The translations under genes and the position numbers were made by a program. The notes beneath the pieces are model-generated. The model was not told the DNA's origin. It made no database searches and saw only the letters and a list, made by a program, of their open reading frames with translations. Below are positions 56,141 to 64,000 of a stretch of 64,000 nucleotides of DNA, piece after piece (position 1 is the first letter of the stretch; the number at the start of each line of letters is the position of its first letter). This DNA is from Ramazzottius varieornatus (Eukaryota; Tardigrada; Eutardigrada; Parachela; Ramazzottiidae): NCBI GenBank assembly GCA_001949185.1, contig BDGG01000014.1, positions 248,001-312,000 of the forward strand, read 5' to 3'.

Positions 56141-57274
56141 ACTTCTCTCCTTAATTATATCCACAGCCGCTTCAACAAGAAAAATCGGGAGAGGAAATTG
56201 ACTGCTTGTCAAAAGCTGAAAAGATCAATAGGCCCAGATCGATCAGCGCGTTTCACAGTACCATTATCCTCTATGGACCACCAGAATATTTCCACATGCT
56301 TTCCCACAAAACCAGATCACAACTAACAGTCGGTCCAAAAATAAACGCTGGGAACGTGTCGGTACAAATTAGCGTTGGGCAGTAGTGGAAGAGTTTGTTT
56401 TCGACACAGTCCGGGCTCTTGTTTGAGAAATGCTCCTCATTTGGAGCAAATGGATAACATACACACATGCCTATCTTTCAGCTGCACTAACATCATCTCG
56501 CTTTGATGTGCTGGTGCTGCTGCTGCTCATCGCGTCTCTTCGGCCCGGGCTATTTGCTTCGGCAGGTCAGGATTATGCGTTCGTACATGAAATATCGATT
56601 TCTGATTGTGACTGGTCAAAATGACCAAGGCAACTCATACATTTTCATTGAGGGCCGCGATGATCATCACGATGAGTCAGTCAGACAAACTTTACAGTAG
56701 CTCTACACGTACTGCTCTAATGATAACACGCCATGGATGTACTCTTCCGCCTACTGTATAGCAGATGGCCAGCTTCCGTCCAACGGCAAAACGGAAGCTG
56801 CGCTGACGGGCAGCTGTATGGCAGAGGGAAATTGACAAGCTTTCCAGAATTAAAATGGACCGGCAATAAATTATGGAACAGACCAAACAAACAGGGCTGA
56901 TCACACTGCATTGTCAACCAACTGCAATCTGCTTCCTGCTGCTGTACCAGCGCTTGGCGTAGTCGTGCGAGTGTAATTCTGGACGCTGTTCCAGCGGTGG
57001 CTTCCGGCTCCAGGCAAACCTGTCAAGTATGACCTAATTTGTTCTTTACACTTTGTCGATCCAGAAAACAACGTCGACCATCGAGCGATGCCACGTTTTC
57101 GATGTGGAGGGCCAACTACCGATAAAAGGTTCGGCAGTCTAAACTTCTGATACAACTGTAGACAATGGTCAAAATAAAAGGGAAAAAGCCAGCGGAAGAA
57201 AAAACGGAAACCAGAAACTTGAAAGCGCAATACAGCGCGAATCATTCAAGCCGAATGAGTTAGGTTTTTCCACT
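56141..57274. other. intergenic, no confident gene
   Basis: A plus-strand frame from 56430 has a leader-like Leu-rich run (FDVLVLLLLIASL) before a GCAG|GTCAGG donor-like site, but no following exon could be linked. Confidence 0.4.
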
Positions 57275-57716
57275 TTATTTTTTCTTGGGTAAATCAAGAG
57301 AATATCTCCGGAAAACCAAGTCTTGTATTCGAGTGGACAGCCAAGGTACCAAGGTTCCTCTGACACGCGCCCAGTGGGAGGCCGCCATGTAGCGAGGTTT
57401 GATCCGCGATGACGTCACAGCTTCCATGGTGACGTCTACGGGCTCGTTGACGTGGGGACTGGCGGTTTCGGCCAGCTTGGGCCAATGAGCTTTCAAGGCT
57501 TCCAGGTAGTACCAGCCGTAGGCATGTTGGACACTGGCTGGGATCGATCCCCAGTACTGGCCCAGTTGAGCGACGACGTTCTTTGTGTCGGCTATCTGAG
57601 TTCTGTAACTGGCGGGCTCAATTGTGCTAACTAGAGCAGAGAAATGTATTTTTAATATTTCACTGGACCCACGTAACCCAAATGGAGGCCGGCAAACGAT
57701 ACGTTCAGGATCGCTG

Positions 57717-57771
57717 TCCCAAGTGGCGCATACTACCCGTCAGTAACAGTGTGTGTGTGTGCGTCACTCGA
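57717..57771. repeat. intronic palindrome family, copy 13
   Basis: TCCCAAGTGGCGCATAC is inverted to GTGTGTGCGTCACTCGA, in intron 57631-57920. Confidence 0.65.
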
Positions 57772-57791
57772 ACACTCGAACAAGATCGCTT

Positions 57792-57846
57792 TTCCCAAGT
57801 GGCACACTTTACCAGCCAATAACAGCAGGACCGTGCGCCACTTGTA
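57792..57846. repeat. intronic palindrome family, copy 14
   Basis: TTCCCAAGTGGCACACTTT is inverted to CCGTGCGCCACTTGTA, 20 bp after copy 13 in the same intron. Confidence 0.7.
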
Positions 57847-58208
57847 TTAAAGATCTTGCGCCCTTCGTTGGCCGTCCAGCCGAATGTTTCAGCCACTTCG
57901 TGTGGCGTGTGGATCGTTACCCGTTATGCCAAACTTTCTGAGTTCGCGCCGAAGTCCATCACCCAGGGCGATCTGGGCGTGTTTTGTCATACTATAGCCA
58001 GTGAAACCGGGCACCACATATCTTCCTACAGAACGGGGCGAACATCATGGAAGTTCAGACTGTCGGTAGGCGCAACCACAAGTTACAGCTACAGATACTT
58101 ACCAGCTAAACTGGCCATGATGATGAGACGACCTCGAGCTTCCCGTAGTAGCGGCAAGAAAGCTTTCACCACTCGGATGGATCCCATGCAGTTCACATCG
58201 ATCATGTT

Positions 58209-59871
58209 CCAAATGCATGAAAGTTGTCATTACAAACATTGTCACAGAAGGAGCGAGAAGTAAAAAAATACTAGCGGCTAACATGGAAAGTATATTATTC
58301 CTAGCTGGCGATGTCGTCCATAAAACCTTTCTCAACATACTCGGAGTACTACTCGACGGCGCATTTACGAACCTTTGATTTTTCCATCAGAACCATCCAG
58401 ATGGCCAAAAGTGGTCGAATCAATTCAAAAAAATTTAATGGTTTGACGAATAAGGAGTGGAAATTACAGAACTACCCTTCTCTTATATGGCCGACTTCGG
58501 TTGCCGGGTACTCCGACAAAGTATGACTGTATTGGACGACGTCTAGGTAACTGTACGATCCTTCCCGCTGCCTAGAAAAGCCACTTGTTATTTCTCACCC
58601 ATTCAAAATGCCTTCGGATACTTTGTCACCCTGCCGAAAGATTTCGAGAACAGATGATATCGAGAACAGAATGGCAGTCAGCAGTCGTGCGTATAGGCTT
58701 GACCACTTCCGGGGGAAGTTACCGGACGAGTACTGACCACTCTGCGTTGCTGTTGCAACAACACCATTACCTTAGTCCATTATCTTTGAACTAGGATGAC
58801 ACTGAGCTGAAGAACAAACCCTCTGTCGATTCTCCCGACTTTGCTCCTCAAAGGGAACGAATATTTCTGATGGGAATTCTCACGAGAATTTCACTCTCAA
58901 CTTGTTCTCACTTTTGTGATCTCTCAGATACACTCCGCCCAAGCCAACTTTCTACCACCTGGCATTTCGACGCTGAAAAATTCAAAGTACGACCCCAGCA
59001 TTCATGCTTCCACACGTTCCGTGCAGTATTTGAAGCTGCTTCGACTGCGCTATGATACTTCTTACTATAATGGGAAATAGTTCGAAAAAGTTGAGCAGTG
59101 TGACTTCCGGTGGGGAAGACATACCGCAGCAGGTAGAACGCTGTACGCAAAAATTCCAGGTGGGAGTTTTCATCCCCGAACTGACGCAAACAAACTTACA
59201 ACTGTGTTGGTGGTCGGAAAAAATCAAGAGCAGGAAAGCTCCAAACGAACTTGCCAAAGGAATTAAAACCGTCGAATTCCTCCGTCTTACCGGGAAGACT
59301 CTTTTCTGGCAAAATTTCTAGCTGTATTCCAGGACGGCGGTTTTTGAACTTTGGACCTCTTTTCCAGTAGTTAAATGTTTGTTCTAATCAATTTTAACCA
59401 ACGTGCCACAGAATGTCAAAGGAAAACTGAAAGGTAATTTTTCGAACAGAGGTCCAAAAATGACAGAAGTTGTTGCATTTTTCACTTTGCACCTCCCCGA
59501 GTTTAATTTCGATCCTGACTTTCTGTGCACGGATTTCTGGCCGGTAAAATTCTTGGAGGTGGCAAATAGAGTGCTAGACCAAGAGAAATTGGTTTCGAAG
59601 TGGAACTCGACTCGAGTCGAGACAGCCCTCGATTTAATGAGTGGTAGCAAGCTGGCTTGGGCGGGCTGTACAGGAAAATTAACACTTACAAAGGTAAGTT
59701 GGCTTTTTGAAGAACGGTCCTAAAAATGTTCCTTGATGGCTACGTTCAAATAAAATAACTGTTGTGCGAAAATCGAAGAAATATCGCTGGAAAAACAGGA
59801 TCGGAAAATACTAACGAGACTGTGGCAGTGTTCCGCAACTTCCGTTCAAGACTATTAATCCATTATACGGT
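58209..59871. other. no recognisable gene; searched for missing dehydrogenase exons
   Basis: No frame matches a Rossmann cofactor loop on the minus strand. A plus-strand frame at 59403-59723 (LPEFNFDPDFLCTDFWPVKF) is open but unassigned. Confidence 0.4.
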
Positions 59872-60309
59872 TCAGAGATTTTCCACGGCTTTGTCGATTT
59901 TGGATACGCTACTGATCAGCTTCTTCCACTGATCCGGGTTCAGCGCGATACCTTTCTTCCCCGGACGCATTTCTCCGCTGTCTCGATCCATGTAGAATTC
60001 GCGGATGTCGATCAGAGGTTTGCCTTTGAATTCGCGGACAGCCAAGAAACGGTTGCCACCCAGATCGATCTTCAACTCACCGTCCTCGTCTTCCGCACTG
60101 GCTTCACGTTTGCCTTTGGACTTCTTGCTGGAGGACGAGGAGGCCTTGCTGTCTTTCTTGTCCGACTTTTGACGCTTAGCATCCTTGGAGGAGCTCTTCT
60201 TGGGCTCATCGTCCGAGTCGGAGGCTGAAGAAAATTCACGCTTCATCTTCTTTGCCGGTGTGCGCTTGTCGTCGTTGCCTGACGCGTCGCTGGAGTCGGT
60301 GTCCGACAT
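59872..60309 (-). CDS. SUB1: activated RNA polymerase II coactivator p15 (PC4/SUB1)
   Basis: Single-stranded-DNA-binding transcription coactivator acting in the nucleus with RNA polymerase II. Single exon, 145 residues, starting at MSDTDSSDASGND. A Ser/Lys-rich acidic-basic N-terminus (SSSSSKKSKGKREAS), the region regulated by casein-kinase phosphorylation in the family, is followed by the core. ELKIDLGGNRFLAVREFKGK, PLIDIREFYMD and GEMRPGKKGIALNPDQW are the PC4 beta-sheet and ssDNA-binding groove, and the last helix reads LISSVSKIDKAVENL. Vertebrate PC4 is 127 residues, so this is complete with a longer tail at the N-terminus. The frame stays open upstream to 60516, but this start fits the family and the upstream part has no match; it is probably 5'UTR. 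Confidence 0.95.
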   Translation of the reverse strand: MSDTDSSDASGNDDKRTPAKKMKREFSSASDSDDEPKKSSSKDAKRQKSDKKDSKASSSSSKKSKGKREASAEDEDGELKIDLGGNRFLAVREFKGKPLIDIREFYMDRDSGEMRPGKKGIALNPDQWKKLISSVSKIDKAVENL

Positions 60310-63300
60310 CGTGAGGTGTACCTGGAAAGAAAACACAACCACGATCACGTTCTCTGAGGTAGACGAGAAGAATCGCGCAGATCGAAAAGTCGTCACAGTT
60401 GGAGACTGAAAAGAAACGCAACTAGCCAGAACACAAATTTCAAAATTCTGCCGAAATTTACTATTCGTGCTCTTCCGCCCCCCGCTCTGGAGGCCCCCGT
60501 GAGGGGTCACGGGCAAAGAGTATCTGGGTCACCCTTGGGCCAGGGTCCGAGGTTTAAGCCCTAATGATGGCGCCACTTGAGCTCAAAGGAAAACCAAAGT
60601 CTCAGTTGTCTTCCAAGTTCCACTTTGCATACATGTGCATAGAATCTCTCAAAACTGAATCTTCACGATCTCATCATGCAAAAACTACCGTTCGAACGAA
60701 AATGATGGTCGTTCATAATACACACAGGCACGCACGACTGTTTATAGAAATTTCATCTCCATGGTGGGCACAAGACTTATGTTTTGGGGAACAGTCGCTT
60801 TGGCCTTTTACCGCACACCCTTCTTGGTAGCCCGATGGAATGTTTTCCCCAGTTCCTCACTATAGTTACAGTCAAAATACCTGTCTGGGTTTGGCAGGTG
60901 GCGGTGGCTGCGAGTTTTCTGAGTCAACGTACAGATCAGCCTGCCGTATTAGGGCGTGGTTGTTAGCCGTCCTCGACGTCTGCTGGTCTGCTTGCGCAAA
61001 ATCTGCCTCACTCCAGCACCAGAGCAACTCATTCATGCCGCGGGGTGCAGTACTGCACTAAGTTTAGCTGTACTCGTATAGAAAGAGAAAGATAAGGATA
61101 TGATTATTGGTGTTGGCCGATATGTTGACTTGGATTGTGGCGAAATATCGATACGCGCGCAGCGCTCTTTCTATAGCTAGGCACAGCTTTCCGCGACAGC
61201 CTTTGTTAGAGCTTTCTAGCCATGTTTAGAAATAAACGGCCATAGAGGCCGACTTTCATAGCGCAACTTCCTGCTGGTATCCGAGCTAAACTTTACCCAT
61301 GTTTCACTCTTGATAATATCCCACAGCATTGCACGCTCTGATCCAATTTCTCCGGCTGAACTTCGATGGTCAGCTTTTCCTGCCAAGCCCTCAGATTACC
61401 ATAAACGCTGGACTTCTACTATAGCTGAAATACCTAACGAATACTGTCTCTTGCACGGAAATATTCTGGAACTTCAACCCGTAAGTCATTTCACAGTGCA
61501 GTCTGTAGGAAGCATCGGCAAGTCTAATTGAGGGAACTCACGCTTGAGTATTTTAGATAAAATACTTGAGTTTGCTTGTTCCTTGAAAACTCGGGTTTTA
61601 TATTTCTTGGTACTGGAGCAAAGTTCAGATTGAAGTGGTCTCCATATTCTGAATATACAGACGAAAAGCATAGCGAAAGGCCAGGTGCTCGTCTATTCCG
61701 GCTTATGTTGTGATGGTTTTCGTCAAAGGCAGTGCCGAAAAGGACGGTGATAATTATGCATAACGGTGAGCATAGAAGAGTAGTATTTTGACAGGTAGAG
61801 TCGTCATTATGGGTGCGTTCATCCAACGAGGCGGAAAATACAGCGTGTAGCCATGTCGAGCTTACATATCGCGGTGCATGTAGCGAGCCATCGGAGGAGC
61901 TCACGATGACTATGATGTAGTGAGTAGCTAGCGTACCGTGGGGAGCTCGCGAGTTGCGACGAGAAAACCTCGCTGGCCATGTTGTCACAGCAGTTGATGG
62001 TTGAGGTCAAATGTAGTTGCGCTTTGCTGTTGTCGTTATTCAGGTCGAGACCGGTCGAGCAGTGTTGAAGATGCTGTTTGCTTTAGCTCAAGTGCAGGAA
62101 CATACACACCATGGCTCATGCTGTAGCATTAACTAAACGAACTACTAATTTGGGGGCTTTTGTACTCGACGTCGGAGCATGTTGGTGTAAAAAATCACGG
62201 GGCGAACTTGAATGGGGAAATCAAGGCGAAAAACGGTTTCGAAGGATCAACAGAAAACTTCTTGGATCGATATACGCTGAAAACTTGATGTTTTCAGGAA
62301 CCAGTTGTAATTGCAGTAGAGCCTCTTGAGGGTTTCTTGTTCTGCTGTACACTTATGCAAGAGTCTGACAGTAATTTTTCTGACCCTGAGAGAGAAAGAC
62401 TGGCTTGCGTGATGAGGATCGTTTGTTGGGGTCTGGGAATTTAAAAGTCATTGCAGCTGTCTGGGTCTTCAAAGCTATTACAGTGAAAGAAGAGTTCGTG
62501 GACGATTATTTAAATTTTCTACGACGTCAATGCTTTTTCTTTGATGTTTGGTGTGAGTGACAAACACGTAATGCGAAAAGAACTTTCCTGGAGAGCTCGA
62601 GACTTTAAATGACAATCTGAAGTGCATGTCGACGTGAAGGAATGTGCGCGGATGAGCCAGCGCTAGTTTAATGAACGATCACGCACATGCATAGACATCA
62701 AAGCGGTATCTGCACTGCACTGGTTTTTTCTCCGGCTGCGTCTTCCTGTGAGGATACCAGCGCGTCTTTTGGGTTACGTAATCTTTTATGGACCAGGAGT
62801 AATTGTGGGTACGTGGTCTGTTATCAATTTCATCGAAGACCAAATTGCGTAATTTTCTGGTGTGCGAGGAAGAAATTGCCTGTACGCGCCTGAAATGCTG
62901 AAACACATCCAGTGACGTCAGGGGAAAAACATTTCACTAGAAATTAACGGCTTAGAAGTGTCGAAAGAAGTAGGCTAATCTCAGTGCTAATTGCTCGTCA
63001 AAAGAAATATTAAAAAATTAAAATTAACAATTTCAGCACATGGACCTAACCATTTTGTTAGTGGTTAATGTTAATTACGAGTACTGTCACCCAGGGGGAG
63101 ACAACTGGAAGAAGAATAGAATGGGCCAGCGGGCAAGCAATGAAACGTGCTGGCCAAATGGGAGCCGTCATTTTGCTCGAATCTGTCGATGTACGAATTT
63201 ATGAAACGGTATCACAGCTGGTCACATTGGCCTCGCCGACATGATTGAGCCGTTTATGGAGTATTACCGGCTAATGCAACTTTTGTCCGGTATCTTTGTA

Positions 63301-64000
63301 ACACATGTTGTTCTGAGTGGACATTACAAGGTCTGGAATGATGGAAGTCTTCCCCCTCTCGAACATTAACAAGTAAGTAATGGGTCTCTAAGGTACGATG
63401 TTTCCCGCCTGTCACTAAGGGGGTTCTAATTTTTCCACCATTTTTCTACGGTATTTCGGCCGGTATTCTCCTTGGTGATATGGTAGAAAAAGGGCCAGAG
63501 TATGTAGGTTCGTCTCTCAAATCAGAAAGCGACAGCTGCTGCGATGCTTCTGATCTTGTCTTTGGATCTTGTTCGTTTCCGTCGATGATGCGCATTAATT
63601 TCGCACAGAAGCCAGCTTAGATAACTGGTTTGCTTTATCCTCCAGTCCAAGCTAATATCCTGTTGTCGATCTATCAGCTCTGCACGTCTAACTGTCAAGA
63701 AGCAGCCATCCTTCCTCATTGTTCCCTGACTGGTGTTCTGGCAGCTCTGACCGCACATTATCGACGAGGACTGCTGTTCCCCAGTCCACAAGACACTCAC
63801 ACAGATCTTCCATGCAACCCTTTTGGCAGCATCCCTAACACTAAAATCAATAACTATCTTGACAGTGCACCAAAAAGACAACTTCAAGTTGAACACCACG
63901 GAGAGTAATGCAACATGAAGTATCAATCAGTCAATCAAGCGTACTGCATTTAAAGCTTAGGACTGAGTATGATTTCCCTCAACCCAGAAATCCACGGTTC
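60310..64000. other. no recognisable gene
   Basis: 3.7 kb with only short frames (the longest, 134 residues at 63522-63926 minus, has no motif and no linked exons). A half copy of the palindrome arm (GGCGCCACTTGAG) lies near 60573. No tRNA, rRNA or CRISPR was seen. Confidence 0.45.

Larger units (their letters stand above)
57275..58208 (-). pseudogene. second SDR9C-like dehydrogenase, partial, broken acceptor
   Basis: Exons 58103-58208, 57921-58025, 57275-57630 read MIDVNCMGSIRVVKAFLPLL, IMASLAG, YVVPGFTGYSMTKHAQIAL (YxxxK), STIEPASYRT and a C-terminus ending RRYSLDLPKKK*. The first two have exactly the lengths (106 and 105 bp) of the matching exons at 25684-27559. The exon at 58208 is preceded by TTTGG instead of an AG acceptor. 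The cofactor-binding exon (TGCDTGFG) and the NAG exon were not found upstream. The remaining frame is clean, so it may be a recent pseudogene, or a gene whose 5' exons are diverged or rearranged. One intron holds two palindromic repeats. Confidence 0.75.

Noticed and set aside
56430-56700. Leader-like plus-strand frame (FDVLVLLLLIASL) followed by a donor-like site
   Set aside because: No downstream exon could be joined, and a Leu-rich run alone is weak evidence.

Overview
This window is invertebrate nuclear DNA: intron-dense genes with short introns (mostly 50-350 bp), AATAAA-type 3' signals, many TA-flanked inverted-repeat transposons and one 50-N assembly gap. The allatotropin precursor ending in TARGF-amide points to an ecdysozoan or panarthropod, with a tardigrade as one plausible source; that is inference. 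All gene models were built by hand from reading frames, splice signals, phase arithmetic and remembered family motifs; no search was run.

Layout. 1-7.8 kb is mostly decayed DNA: a pogo/CENP-B-type transposase remnant, miniature inverted-repeat elements (MITEs) and two copies of a broken class I methyltransferase. 7.8-19.3 kb (+) is a 13-exon lipoxygenase with all five iron ligands; its 5.6-kb intron and its last intron are packed with transposon remnants, including a TIR-bounded pogo deletion derivative and a palindrome of about 850 bp. 19.5-25.3 kb (-) is a cluster of Ly6/three-finger proteins with the allatotropin gene inside it. 25.7-27.6 kb (-) is a short-chain dehydrogenase. 28.8-31.0 kb is a wrecked two-ORF PIF/Harbinger transposon. 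31.7-34.6 kb (+) is a complete 13-exon protein phosphatase 5. A CDK-like kinase fragment separates it from a secreted Cys-rich/His-rich protein (35.5-37.0 kb, -), which lies just downstream of NSUN2 (37.3-40.8 kb, -). 41.1-43.6 kb (+) encodes a protein with three small HTH repeats and a C-terminal chromodomain. 44.8-49.0 and 52.6-54.8 kb (+) are tandem paralogues with a natriuretic-peptide-receptor-like ectodomain, one membrane helix and almost no cytoplasmic tail. 55.3-56.1 kb (-) is a Rac GTPase, 57.3-58.2 kb (-) a partial second dehydrogenase with a broken splice acceptor, and 59.9-60.3 kb (-) the coactivator SUB1/PC4. I recognise no gene in 60.3-64 kb.

The genes are not an operon and do not form one pathway. 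Housekeeping genes (PP5, NSUN2, SUB1, Rac) are mixed with surface or secreted signalling genes (Ly6 cluster, allatotropin, receptor ectodomains, lipoxygenase). The most unusual non-gene signal is a dispersed palindrome of about 50-60 bp, with arms resembling CCAAGTGGCGCAC/GTGCGCCACTTGG. At least 14 copies are present, nearly all inside introns of unrelated genes on both strands.
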